Part shown: positions 19,110 to 27,925 of the stretch, in pieces
Layout: every line of letters begins with the position of its first letter
Position numbering within the stretch: the stretch's first letter is position 1
DNA from: Treponema sp.
Lineage (GTDB): Bacteria; Spirochaetota; Spirochaetia; Treponematales; Treponemataceae
Assembly (NCBI GenBank): GCA_024693045.1
Contig: JAILLQ010000038.1
Coordinates: forward strand, 1 to 64,000
Direction: 5' to 3'
Length of the DNA stretch: 64,000 bases
Program-made: the position numbers and the translations under genes
Notes under the pieces: generated by a model
The model's input: only the letters and a program-made list of their open reading frames with translations
Told to the model about the DNA's origin: nothing
The model's database searches: none

Positions 19110-21458
19110 TTATTTTTTAAGCATATCGCCGATTGTATAAGCACCGTCATCACTATTGTCTGACTGAGCCATATACTGCGAAATTTCATCACGCTGCTGC
19201 TTTCTCTTGAATTCACGTACAGAGAATGCAACCTTCTCTTTTTCTACGTTTACTTCAACAACAAACACGTTGATTTTATCGCCAACATTGTACTTTTTAA
19301 CAGCTTCTTCATAAGGAGTATCGCGATCTTCACTCAAGTTAGCCTTGTTTACAAGACCTTCGATTCCATTTGGAGCTTTTACAAATACACCAAATTCAGT
19401 GATAGAAGTTACTTCACCTTCAAGTGTTGAACCTGGTTTGTATTCTTCAGCAAACTGCTTCCAAGGGTCATCTGTAAGCTGTTTGATACCAACTTTAATG
19501 CGGTGTCCTTCAACATCACAGTCGATTACAACAACTTCAATTTCCTGATCTACAGTAAGTTCACTGCCAGGATGCTTAACTTTCTTTGTCCATGAGATAT
19601 CATCTGCATGAAGGAATCCGTCAATGCCTTCTTCAAGCTGAACGAATGCACCTGCATTTGTAAGTTTTACAACCTTACCAGTTACCTTTGTTCCAACTGG
19701 ATATTTATCACCAATTGAATCCCAAGGATTGTCTGTAACCTGTTTAATACCCAAAGATACGCGGCCAGCCTGAATGTCGTAACCCAAAATCATAGCTTCA
19801 ACTTCATCACCAACATTTACCATGTCAGAAGGCTTGCTGATTTTCTTTGTCCAAGAGAATTCACTGATATGAACAAGACCTTCAATGCCTTCTTCAAGTT
19901 CAATAAATGCACCGAAATCTGTGAGTTTTGTAACTTTACCTTTTACGATGTCATTTACATGATATTTTTCTTCAAAGTGAATCCATGGGTCTTCTGCAAA
20001 GTGCTTAAGAGAAAGATTGATTCTCTTTTCAGCTGGATCAAGACGAATAACCTTAAGTTCGATTTCCTGACCTTTCTTTACAAAATCTTTTGGACGAGCT
20101 ACATGACCCCAACTCATATCGTTGATATGAAGAAGTCCGTCAAATCCACCCAAATCGATGAAAGCACCGAAACTTGTAAAACTCTTTACAGTTCCTTTTA
20201 CTGAATCACCAATTTTTACTTCATTGAAGAAAGCATCTCGTTTTGTATCAATCTGTTCTTCAAGATATTTTCTGCGATTTACAACAACATTTGCTCTTGC
20301 ATCAGAATAAAGACGTTCAACATAAAACAGAGATTCCAAACCTATTAATGAATCAGCCTTTTCTACTTTCTGACTATCTGACTGGCTGATTGGCAGGAAT
20401 GCATGAATACCGCCACCAAGGTTTACATCATAACCACCTTTAACAATCTTTGTAATTGTTCCTTCTACAGGTGTTTTGTCTTTAAATGCCTGGGCAACGT
20501 CTTTCCATAAACGTTTTGCATCTGCCTTAGTTTTTGAAATTTCCGGACCATTGTGGCCAAAAACTTTTACTAAGAATACTGAAACTTTGTCCCCTACGTT
20601 TGGCAGTTTACCTGCGAACTCCTCTACGGGGAGTCTACCCTCTGACTTACAGCCTACATCAAGAAAAACATAGTCATCAGAAACTGAAATTACTTCACCT
20701 TCTACGATCTGTCCTTCTGCTTGATTATTGAGACTTTTCAGAGACTCTTCTAATTGTGTCTGGATAGCGCTCTTGGAGTTCTGAGCTTCTTCCTTTTCCA
20801 CTTCCATTTCTTCCATATTGAACCCTTGTTTATTGATTTTGTTTAATATTATTTCACAAACCTGCTCTATGGTCAAGTTAGAGGTATCCACGTAAACTGC
20901 GTCAGGAGCACGTTTTAGAGCACCTTCGGCTTTATTTCTGTCGATTTCATCTCTTTTTCGAATAGCTTCTTTTATTTCTTCAAGAGTCATATTGCTTACG
21001 CCCTGATCGAAGCGGCGCTGAGCCTGTACATCAAGAGAAGCATCCAGATAAAACTTGTGTTCAGCCTGAGGGAACACAACAGTTGTCATATCCCGACCTT
21101 CGCAAACAATATCAATACTCTTTGTAAGTTCCTGCATACGGTCATTTACCAAGTGACGAATAGGAACAATTGCCGAAATCTGAGCAACATTTTTGCTTAC
21201 TCTATCGTCATGAAGATGATCTTCAACATCATTGCCATTAAGAACAAGTCTTGATTTATTGTAATCAAGCTTCTGCTTTTTGCAGAATTCAACAACAGCG
21301 TCTTCGTTAGTAAGATCTACTCCTCCGTCCAAAAGAGAGAGTGTTAATGCGCGGTAAAAACTTCCGCTGTTCAAATACGTAATGTTCAATTTTTTTGCAA
21401 TAATTGAAGCAATAGTACTTTTTCCTGTTCCGGCAGGTCCGTCCATAGCAATAATCAT
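19110..21458 (-). CDS. cmk-rpsA: Cytidylate kinase fused to 30S ribosomal protein S1
   Basis: Residues 1-210 are cytidylate kinase, with P-loop GPAGTGKS and the motifs LNSGSFYRAL, CEGRDMTTVVFPQA and RDEIDRNKAEGALKRA; this phosphorylates CMP and dCMP. From about residue 230 follow six S1 RNA-binding domains (for example GTVKSFTSFGAFIDLGGFDGLLHINDMSWG and GKVTKLTDFGAFIELEEGIEGLVHISEFSW). These make a complete ribosomal protein S1 that recruits mRNA to the 30S subunit. The two genes are adjacent in many bacteria, and a fused form is known in Treponema. An internal AAGGG-TTCAAT-ATG at the junction could also yield free S1. The gene is 16 bases after rluB. Confidence 0.96.
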   Translation of the reverse strand: MIIAMDGPAGTGKSTIASIIAKKLNITYLNSGSFYRALTLSLLDGGVDLTNEDAVVEFCKKQKLDYNKSRLVLNGNDVEDHLHDDRVSKNVAQISAIVPIRHLVNDRMQELTKSIDIVCEGRDMTTVVFPQAEHKFYLDASLDVQAQRRFDQGVSNMTLEEIKEAIRKRDEIDRNKAEGALKRAPDAVYVDTSNLTIEQVCEIILNKINKQGFNMEEMEVEKEEAQNSKSAIQTQLEESLKSLNNQAEGQIVEGEVISVSDDYVFLDVGCKSEGRLPVEEFAGKLPNVGDKVSVFLVKVFGHNGPEISKTKADAKRLWKDVAQAFKDKTPVEGTITKIVKGGYDVNLGGGIHAFLPISQSDSQKVEKADSLIGLESLFYVERLYSDARANVVVNRRKYLEEQIDTKRDAFFNEVKIGDSVKGTVKSFTSFGAFIDLGGFDGLLHINDMSWGHVARPKDFVKKGQEIELKVIRLDPAEKRINLSLKHFAEDPWIHFEEKYHVNDIVKGKVTKLTDFGAFIELEEGIEGLVHISEFSWTKKISKPSDMVNVGDEVEAMILGYDIQAGRVSLGIKQVTDNPWDSIGDKYPVGTKVTGKVVKLTNAGAFVQLEEGIDGFLHADDISWTKKVKHPGSELTVDQEIEVVVIDCDVEGHRIKVGIKQLTDDPWKQFAEEYKPGSTLEGEVTSITEFGVFVKAPNGIEGLVNKANLSEDRDTPYEEAVKKYNVGDKINVFVVEVNVEKEKVAFSVREFKRKQQRDEISQYMAQSDNSDDGAYTIGDMLKK
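20814..20827 (-). promoter_or_regulatory. Possible internal ribosome site and start for free S1
   Basis: On the minus strand AAGGG stands six bases before an in-frame ATG (20816) at codon 215, exactly at the boundary between the kinase and the S1 domains. Starting there would give a 568-residue S1, the usual length of stand-alone bacterial S1. Confidence 0.5.
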
Positions 21459-21474
21459 ATTTTTTCCTTATATA

Positions 21475-22245
21475 TCAGAATTTTTCTGTTTTTCTGCAAA
21501 GTTTTAATAACCCCTGAACTTCTTCTGCTGTCAGGTCTCGAAATTCTCCAGGCTTTAAATCCTTCAATTCTACATTACCTATTCTAACTCGAGTAAGTTT
21601 TTTAATACCGATTTCTTTTGAAGCAAAAACATTTCGGATTTCCCGGTTTTTACCTTCAACAAGAACAATTTTTATCTTACGGGCATTTAACTCATGAGCT
21701 GATTTACACTTGTAAAAAACTCCATCAACCCGGAGGCCTTTTTCGAATTCTTCACAAAGACTTCGTGGCAAAGGCATTGATGAATCTACTATATATTCTT
21801 TTTCCAATTCTGCAGAAGGATGAGAAAGCCTTGCGGCAAAATTTCCGTCATTTGTAAAAATTATCAAGCCCTGACTAAACATATCCAGACGACCAACATT
21901 ATAAAGGCGTTCTGAATAAGCATCTTTTAACAAATCTGCAGCAATAGGTCTATCCTTTTCATCAGAAAGGGAGCAGACAAATCCAGCAGGCTTATTCAAA
22001 AGTACATAACGCTTTTTTTCTTCCGGAGTTATTTTTTTTCCGTCAAGCAAGACTTCATCTTTATCAGAAACCTTTGTACCTAATTCAGTAACAACTGTTC
22101 CGTTCACACTTACACGACCATCAAGTATTATTTTTTCACTAGCACGACGGCTAGCTACACCAGAATGAGCCAAAAACACCTGAAGTCGGATTTCATTTTT
22201 TTCATCGTTAGCGGGCAAGTTCAAACCTCTGTTCTTCGTCTTCAT
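21475..22245 (-). CDS. rluB: rRNA pseudouridine synthase, RsuA/RluB family
   Basis: The product of about 256 residues has an N-terminal S4 RNA-binding domain (RLQVFLAHSGVASRRASEKIILDGRVSVNG). A catalytic domain with the nucleophile aspartate in NVGRLDMFSQGLIIFTNDG and the KEYIV and EGKNREIRNVF motifs follows. It isomerises uridine in ribosomal RNA, by family most likely the large-subunit site of RluB. The family usually has GRLDxxTxGL; here it reads GRLDMFSQGL, with the aspartate kept. The ATG at 22245 lies inside the last codons of scpB, so the two are translationally coupled. Confidence 0.9.
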   Translation of the reverse strand: MKTKNRGLNLPANDEKNEIRLQVFLAHSGVASRRASEKIILDGRVSVNGTVVTELGTKVSDKDEVLLDGKKITPEEKKRYVLLNKPAGFVCSLSDEKDRPIAADLLKDAYSERLYNVGRLDMFSQGLIIFTNDGNFAARLSHPSAELEKEYIVDSSMPLPRSLCEEFEKGLRVDGVFYKCKSAHELNARKIKIVLVEGKNREIRNVFASKEIGIKKLTRVRIGNVELKDLKPGEFRDLTAEEVQGLLKLCRKTEKF

Positions 22246-22747
22246 CAAGTTTAGGCAGTTCTGAAATACTGTTCAAGTGGAAGAACTTTAAAAATTCCTT
22301 TGTTGTACCAAATTGAATTGGTTTACCAGGAACATCCTTGCGTCCTACTTCTTTTATCAAACTTCTTTCTATCAGTTGGCGTATCATATTATCCGCACTT
22401 ACGCCACGAATTTTTTCAATTTCACTTCTTGTAATTGGTTGAGAATATGCAATTATAGAAAGAGTTTCCAAGGCTGATTTAGACAGGCGGCCTGAATTCT
22501 TTTCACCATAACGTTCCCTTAACACATCCCAATATTCACCTTTAGGAATAAGTGTCCACCCACCGGTAATCATAGTCAATTCGATACCAGAATTTTCTGC
22601 CTTATATTTTTCCTGCAAATTTTCAATACAAACTTTAACAACTTCTTCTGAAATCTGAGCTATATTTGAAATCTGCTTTTCTGAAACAGGTTCACTTTCC
22701 AAAAACAAGACAGCTTCAACGAGAGCGGTTTCTTTTTCTAATTCCAT
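22208..22747 (-). CDS. scpB: Segregation and condensation protein B
   Basis: The 179-residue product carries the two winged-helix domains of ScpB, with hallmark blocks LSKSALETLSIIAYSQPITRSEIEKIRGVSADN and RKDVPGKPIQFGTTKEFLKFFHL. ScpB binds ScpA and SMC to form the bacterial condensin that compacts and separates chromosomes. Length is normal. The gene lies between scpA (14 bases upstream) and rluB (overlapping its 3' end), an arrangement common in bacteria. Confidence 0.95.
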   Translation of the reverse strand: MELEKETALVEAVLFLESEPVSEKQISNIAQISEEVVKVCIENLQEKYKAENSGIELTMITGGWTLIPKGEYWDVLRERYGEKNSGRLSKSALETLSIIAYSQPITRSEIEKIRGVSADNMIRQLIERSLIKEVGRKDVPGKPIQFGTTKEFLKFFHLNSISELPKLDEDEEQRFELAR

Positions 22748-22761
22748 CTTTATTCTATCCT

Positions 22762-23637
22762 TTAGTTCTGATTATTTTCTGTATTATCTCCGCCGGTATT
22801 TTCTACCCGATCGATAGTAATTTCAAAATTTTCGAAACTTTCATTTGTATCCAGTCTTTTTACAATTTTGATATCACCAAAAACTTTATTTTGCATTATT
22901 TTAATCATTCTGAACTTTACAGCTTCCAAAATCGCCATAAAAGCACATACGATATCCATTGAATTTCCCGCCCTGGTAATCAAATCGGAAAACATACACT
23001 CATTGTTTTTTTCAAACAACTCGTTCATCAGAGTGATTTTTTCATTTACTGAAATTTCCTCATACATATTGAGAATTTTTTCGTTTGAATACTGACTGAC
23101 CATGGTCTTAAAAAGTTTCTGCATCTGCTGCAAAAGTTCCCATGTATCAATTTCTTCCCAATCATCAGAGCGTTCTTCAAAAGGTAGAGTCCTTTGGATT
23201 TTACTTCGCTCAAAATTCCAGTCAGAATTATCCTCTTTTTCTTCCATAAGAGCTGAAAGTTTTTTGAATTTCTGATACTCAATCAGTTTTTCGACGAGTT
23301 CTGAGCGAGGATCCTCATACTCATCGTCATCGTATTTTATTTCTACAGGAAGCAACATCTTACTTTTCATATTAAGAAGCATAGCTGCCCATTTGTAAAA
23401 TTCACTTAAATCAGAAAGATCTGTTTGAGTTGCGTAATCCAGATATTCCAAATACTGTTCTGTAATTTCTGCAATAGGAATATCATAAATATTTATTTCG
23501 CTCTTATGTATCAAAAACCAGAGAAGATCTAAAGGACCTTCAAATTCACCAGCGGTAAATTTGCGTTTGATTTCTTCAACATCTTCCTTTTCAACAGTTA
23601 GAGTCTGTAAATTCGAATCAGCAACTTTTGTTCCCAT
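22762..23637 (-). CDS. scpA: Segregation and condensation protein A
   Basis: The 291-residue product has the ScpA kleisin signature FEGPLDLLWFLIHKSEINIYDIPIAEITEQYLEYL and a C-terminal winged-helix segment that would bind the SMC ATPase head. It bridges SMC heads in the condensin complex. The track starts at TTG 23652, but the ATG at 23637 has GAAGG eight bases upstream and is preferred. The start overlaps the 3' end of folK, which suggests coupled translation. Confidence 0.93.
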   Translation of the reverse strand: MGTKVADSNLQTLTVEKEDVEEIKRKFTAGEFEGPLDLLWFLIHKSEINIYDIPIAEITEQYLEYLDYATQTDLSDLSEFYKWAAMLLNMKSKMLLPVEIKYDDDEYEDPRSELVEKLIEYQKFKKLSALMEEKEDNSDWNFERSKIQRTLPFEERSDDWEEIDTWELLQQMQKLFKTMVSQYSNEKILNMYEEISVNEKITLMNELFEKNNECMFSDLITRAGNSMDIVCAFMAILEAVKFRMIKIMQNKVFGDIKIVKRLDTNESFENFEITIDRVENTGGDNTENNQN

Positions 23638-24181
23638 AGCATCCGCCTTCAAAGATACTTTTAAAAAGAATCTGCGTTTTTTCAGGGCATTTAGTAACGC
23701 CCTGTGGTAAAAGAGACTTTAAATATGAATTTAAAGTTTCCCATAATTTACAATCGGCAGATTTATCTAAAATCTCAAGGGCTGGAAGCAAAACAAATTC
23801 TCTTTCTTGTATTCGCGGATGAGGAAGAATCAAATCAGGAGAATTTATTCGCTTTGAACCAAATTCTTCTATATCAATGTCTAAAGAACGAGGTCCAAAA
23901 CGTATTTCTTTTGTGCGATCTCTGCCATATTTAGCTTCAATGGCATTTATTTTATTTAAAAGTTCAAAAGGATCCATGGAATCTTCCACAAATCCTTTTA
24001 CAGCCATATTGTAAAAATTATCCTGATTTGTTACATACATGGCCTTGGACTCGTACACTGACGAGAATGAAAAATTCTGCAAAAGTCCTCGGAGATCCTG
24101 ACAAGCTTTTGCAAGTAATTCTAAAGAAGAAAGACCTGCAAAACTTGTATTAGATCCCAAACCAAGTAATACAGGAATCAC
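23618..24181 (-). CDS. folK: HPPK (2-amino-4-hydroxy-6-hydroxymethyldihydropteridine diphosphokinase)
   Basis: The 187-residue product has the HPPK blocks VLLGLGSN, QDNFYNMAVKGF, RFGPRSLDIDIEEFG and LPHPRIQEREFVLLPALEI, where the paired aspartates bind magnesium. It transfers pyrophosphate to the pterin in folate synthesis. It starts with GTG overlapping the recA stop by one base (TAGTG), with GGAAGG inside the recA end as its ribosome site. No folP or folB is in the window. Confidence 0.95.
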   Translation of the reverse strand: MIPVLLGLGSNTSFAGLSSLELLAKACQDLRGLLQNFSFSSVYESKAMYVTNQDNFYNMAVKGFVEDSMDPFELLNKINAIEAKYGRDRTKEIRFGPRSLDIDIEEFGSKRINSPDLILPHPRIQEREFVLLPALEILDKSADCKLWETLNSYLKSLLPQGVTKCPEKTQILFKSIFEGGCYGNKSC

Positions 24182-25314
24182 TAGAAAAGACCTTCCTGAG
24201 CAGGATTTTCCTTACTATCTGCAGATTCAGCCTTAGTCTTTTTCTTGTTATCCTTTTCTTCTTTCTTTATAGGATTTCCTTCTTTATCGCGGAGAACAAG
24301 TTTAGGGAAAAGCATTGTTTGAAGTTCTTTTTCTATATTATCTGCAAATTCCTTGTTATTTTCAAGGAAAGCAACGGCATTTTCATGCCCCTGACCAACT
24401 TTTATGTCACCCTGAGTAAACCAAGCCCCTCTCTTATCGATAAGACCATGTTTAACAGCAGAATCCAGAAGACTGGCGCATCGTGAAATACCCTTACCAA
24501 AATAGATATCGAGTTCTGTTTTTCTAAATGGTGCAGCAACCTTATTCTTAACAATTTTTACACGAACTCGGTTTCCGACTGCATCTTCATCGCCCTTTCC
24601 GTCAATTGATTCTATACGACGGATTTCCAGACGAACAGAAGTATAAAATTTCAAAGCCTGTCCACCAGTTGTTGTTTCTGGATTTCCAAACATAACGCCG
24701 ATTTTCATACGAATCTGATTGATAAAAATTACGATACAGTTTGATTTACCGATTATTGCAGTAAGTTTACGCAAAGCCTGACTCATAAGACGAGCCTGCA
24801 TACCCATTACAGCATCTCCCATTTCTCCTTCAATTTCTTTCTGAGGAGTTAAAGCGGCTACAGAGTCTACAACAACGATATCAACGGCTCCGGAGCGAAC
24901 CAAGTGTTCAGTAATTTCAAGAGCCTGTTCTCCACTATCTGGCTGACTGACCCAAAGATTATCGATATCAACACCAAGATTTTTTGCATAAACAGGATCA
25001 AGAGCGTGTTCAGCATCAACAAAAGCCGCAATACCACCTAGTTTCTGAGCTTCCGCGATAGCATGCAGAGCAAGTGTTGTTTTACCCGAACTTTCAGGAC
25101 CATACATTTCAATGATACGACCCCGTGGATAACCGCCAATACCTAAGGCTTCATCGAGCAAAATCGAACCAGAAGGAATTACATCAACTCCTTCTCCATT
25201 ATTCTGGTTTCCCAAACGCATAAGAGAGTTCTGTCCAAACTGCTTTTCTATCTGAACACGAGCAGCTTCAAGAGCCTTTAACTTTTCATCCATATTAGTA
25301 GAAACATCTGCCAT
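24181..25314 (-). CDS. recA: Recombinase RecA
   Basis: The 377-residue product is full-length RecA. Walker A is [32 protein letters not shown] and [20 protein letters not shown] follow, and loop L2 lies around [22 protein letters not shown]. The lysine- and glutamate-rich tail is species-specific. It forms filaments on single-stranded DNA for repair and strand exchange. The start at 25314 ([11 protein letters not shown]) has GGAGA five bases upstream; the track uses an upstream TTG. It heads a run of nine closely spaced minus-strand genes. No LexA or SOS box of a known type is visible upstream. Confidence 0.98.
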   Translation of the reverse strand: MADVSTNMDEKLKALEAARVQIEKQFGQNSLMRLGNQNNGEGVDVIPSGSILLDEALGIGGYPRGRIIEMYGPESSGKTTLALHAIAEAQKLGGIAAFVDAEHALDPVYAKNLGVDIDNLWVSQPDSGEQALEITEHLVRSGAVDIVVVDSVAALTPQKEIEGEMGDAVMGMQARLMSQALRKLTAIIGKSNCIVIFINQIRMKIGVMFGNPETTTGGQALKFYTSVRLEIRRIESIDGKGDEDAVGNRVRVKIVKNKVAAPFRKTELDIYFGKGISRCASLLDSAVKHGLIDKRGAWFTQGDIKVGQGHENAVAFLENNKEFADNIEKELQTMLFPKLVLRDKEGNPIKKEEKDNKKKTKAESADSKENPAQEGLF

Positions 25315-25339
25315 TTTTTTCTCCAAATATATTTTCTTC

Positions 25340-25367
25340 TACATATACATCATTAATTTTTGTGCAA
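25340..25367 (-). promoter_or_regulatory. Candidate recA promoter
   Basis: Minus-strand TTGCAC, 16 bases, TATGTA, about 26 bases before the recA ATG. The -35 box lies in one arm of the inverted repeat annotated separately. Confidence 0.4.
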
Positions 25368-25412
25368 AACTGCATTTTTAAGAACACTTTTTTGATTTTG
25401 CATTATTGCACA
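25361..25412. repeat. Imperfect inverted repeat upstream of recA
   Basis: TGTGCAAAACTGCA and TGCATTATTGCACA match in 12 of 14 positions as an inverted repeat, separated by 24 bases. One arm covers the proposed recA -35 box; the other crosses the stop codon of the upstream gene. There is no T-run after it, so it is not a typical terminator, and it could be an operator. Confidence 0.5.
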
Positions 25413-26488
25413 GATTGATAAACTGCTCTACCTTCCAGACAAATTTTTCCGTCAATAGATTTAATTTTTGCAAGGATTTTTACGGGTTTATCATTTTCAA
25501 TAATAGGAGGAACTGTAAACTGAACAGGAACAATACCTTCTACATTTTCCATTTTTTCATAACCCACAAGTAAATCACATTTATATAGACTTTCTGTCTG
25601 AACAACATTTGATATTCTTCCTGACCAGACCACCCAGCAATCCAAATAAAGACAGGCTTCACCATTGACCTGTTTATATGTTGGTATATCCTTTATGGAA
25701 TCAAAACCTGGTTCTTCCAGATAAGTCATTAAAATATTTGCCTTCTGCTTAACAAAAACAGAAGCATTAGAATTTAAGAGCCTGTTGATTTCTATCTGAG
25801 AAAGATTATCCCTGTAATTCTGAAAATAATACTGAGCCTTTTCATAAGAATCATTAATCTGACTGCTGGATAGAATATAGGCAAAAGAACCTGCAGACAA
25901 ATCTTTTTCCTGTAAATCCTTTCTTTCAGAAACACTTAAAACGAGTGCTGATAAATCTGCTCTTTTTGCAGCAGAAGTCCCTGTTTTTCCAAATAAAACA
26001 AAGACTAAAAACAGTCCCAAAAAGCAGGCCAACACAGGGAAAACAATTCCCGCAACCTTGTAAATATTAAAACCAAGAGGAGGATAGAACTGCTCAATCC
26101 GGCCTGTATCGACCCAGCGGCAGATTGTATTAAAATCGCCCTTGTAACGGATAAAATCTAAAGCTTCCGTTGCAATTTTATTTCCAGGATCGTTTTCCAA
26201 AATTTCAAGATAGTAAGACAAAGCCCTGTAAGTATCCCCTCTGCGTAAAAAAAGAGCTGCCTGCCCTAAAAGCAGATTTGTATCAGTGAGTTTAATATTT
26301 CTTGCTCTCTGAAAATACATAGACGCAGAGCCTGTATCCCCAAGGTAGAGATTAGCAGTTGCAAGCATGAGATTGTAATCAAAGTTTTCGTAATAGATAT
26401 CAGAACGGCCTTCCAGGAGCTTTATAGCTTTTCCAAACTGGCGCCGAACCATATAACCTTTTGCTACGTCTAAAACGTCACGAACCAT
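25403..26488 (-). CDS. TPR membrane protein with C-terminal extracytoplasmic domain
   Basis: The 361-residue product begins with three or four TPR-like helical pairs (GYMVRRQFGKAIKLLEGR, ATANLYLGDTGSASMYFQRAR and AALFLRRGDTYRALSYYLEILENDPGN). One membrane helix follows at about residues 148-168 (VAGIVFPVLACFLGLFLVFVLFG). The C-terminal half is mixed and ends in a small beta-rich region (CLYLDCWVVWSGRISNVVQTESLYKCDLLVGYEK). There is no signal peptide. The ATG follows the upstream gene's TAA directly, with GAGG as ribosome site. It is the third gene of a set of envelope-type proteins after rpe. I recognise no named family. Confidence 0.8.
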   Translation of the reverse strand: MVRDVLDVAKGYMVRRQFGKAIKLLEGRSDIYYENFDYNLMLATANLYLGDTGSASMYFQRARNIKLTDTNLLLGQAALFLRRGDTYRALSYYLEILENDPGNKIATEALDFIRYKGDFNTICRWVDTGRIEQFYPPLGFNIYKVAGIVFPVLACFLGLFLVFVLFGKTGTSAAKRADLSALVLSVSERKDLQEKDLSAGSFAYILSSSQINDSYEKAQYYFQNYRDNLSQIEINRLLNSNASVFVKQKANILMTYLEEPGFDSIKDIPTYKQVNGEACLYLDCWVVWSGRISNVVQTESLYKCDLLVGYEKMENVEGIVPVQFTVPPIIENDKPVKILAKIKSIDGKICLEGRAVYQSVQ

Positions 26489-27925
26489 TTATTCATGCCT
26501 CAATTTTTCTAGAATCGCATCAAGCTCAGCATGAAGCTTTAAAATTTCATTTCTATCAATTGAATCATCATTTTCTTCCAGAGCATTAATTCTATTAATG
26601 AGTCCCTGAACATACTCTGGATTCATCTGTTCTGCAGATATCGAGTTCAAATCAAAATTAACTTCCGGAACTTCTTCTGGAACAGGAGCTTCTTCCGGTT
26701 CAGGAAGTCCAGAAGGAGGCATATCTTCTTCGTAATCGTAATCATTTTCAGAAAAAGCTTCCTTAAGTAAATCCTCTTCAGAAGGATTGAGTTTCTTTTC
26801 GATAAGTTCTTTTAATTCCTTTAAGCGTTCATTCTGATTATCAGGATTTTCCCATAACTTCATAACAATGTCATAGGCTTCTTTATATTCTTCAGCTTCG
26901 TATTTCGCTAAGGCTTCCTGGAATAAATCTTCAAATTCTTTTACAGAATATTTCTCTTCTACTTCTTTATTATTCAATTTATTTTCATACCATGAAATAA
27001 ATTGTTCTCCCATGCATTTTTCACCATCAGAATTTATGGCCATGTAATAAACAAAAGTAGCTATTTGCCCTGGTTCAAGGACAACATCTTTCCACATGAT
27101 ACAAAGAGCAGAGTTGTTATAAGAAAGAACTGAGTCAAAATTTCTGTCTCCGCCTACCTGAGGTGTCCATGAAGGAAGAGAAAGAAAATCCTTATTACTT
27201 ACAATTACCATCTCTGGAGGGGTTACGTCCGCTCCATATAAAAGAAATTGAACACTTGTTTCCCCATCAGAAGATAAAAGCCATTTTGCTTCATCAAGTT
27301 TTCTAAAGCAGCGTTCTTTTTTTAGATTTTCTTCTACAGCAGTAGAAAAATGACTTCCATCTTTTTCACCGAGAACAGTATCCATTACATTTTTCAAGGC
27401 AAAAGTCTGAGTTTTTGTACTCCTGTTTAAAATAGTAGAAGTAACCTTGATAACTTCGCCCTTTAGATTTGCAGGAGCTGCCATTTTTTCATATTTTGTA
27501 AACACTCTGGCTTTCTTAGGCACAGAAAAAACCATCTGACCGCCCAAATCACCTCTTCTAGCCCCTGTTACTGTTACAGAAGAATCATTCAAACGGTAAA
27601 CTCTATTATCTATTTTTAAATCAAAAAATGTTGAAGAAAACTCGTCCTGAGTTGAAAACACTGGAACAGGATTTTTCTTTTCATCCAGGACATACAACTG
27701 ATAGGTTCCTAAAGCTCCTTTAAGAAGATATTTCATTTTACCTAAAGAAAAAACGACTTTTTTTGCCTGAAAAGCGCCTTCATCTTCTACAACTTCAACA
27801 ACTTTCATTTTTGCGGCTTTTTTTACAGCCTTCTTCTGAGTCTTATCTAACTCCTTAGCAGAAAGAGGCAGCAAGAACACAGATAGTGAGATAAGGACAA
27901 ATATTTTTTTTACGAGGCAATTCAT
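26489..27925 (-). CDS. Exported protein of unknown function with acidic proline-rich linker
   Basis: The 478-residue product has a signal peptide (MNCLVKKIFVLISLSVFLLPLSAKE) and a lysine-rich segment. A beta-rich domain of about 250 residues follows (VYRLNDSSVTVTGARRGDLGGQMVFSV through PGQIATFVYYMAINSDG), then a TPR-like pair (FQEALAKYEAEEYKEAYDIVMKLWENP). After that come an acidic, proline-rich linker (MPPSGLPEPEEAPVPEEVPE) and a short helical tail. It is probably periplasmic. The ATG directly follows the previous gene's TAA, with GGAGGAG upstream, so translation is coupled. No family is recognised. Confidence 0.8.
   Translation of the reverse strand: MNCLVKKIFVLISLSVFLLPLSAKELDKTQKKAVKKAAKMKVVEVVEDEGAFQAKKVVFSLGKMKYLLKGALGTYQLYVLDEKKNPVPVFSTQDEFSSTFFDLKIDNRVYRLNDSSVTVTGARRGDLGGQMVFSVPKKARVFTKYEKMAAPANLKGEVIKVTSTILNRSTKTQTFALKNVMDTVLGEKDGSHFSTAVEENLKKERCFRKLDEAKWLLSSDGETSVQFLLYGADVTPPEMVIVSNKDFLSLPSWTPQVGGDRNFDSVLSYNNSALCIMWKDVVLEPGQIATFVYYMAINSDGEKCMGEQFISWYENKLNNKEVEEKYSVKEFEDLFQEALAKYEAEEYKEAYDIVMKLWENPDNQNERLKELKELIEKKLNPSEEDLLKEAFSENDYDYEEDMPPSGLPEPEEAPVPEEVPEVNFDLNSISAEQMNPEYVQGLINRINALEENDDSIDRNEILKLHAELDAILEKLRHE

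Noticed and set aside
25315-25402. An SOS/LexA box upstream of recA
   Set aside because: Neither the CTG-N10-CAG nor the GAAC-N4-GTTC type is present; only an unrelated inverted repeat is seen.
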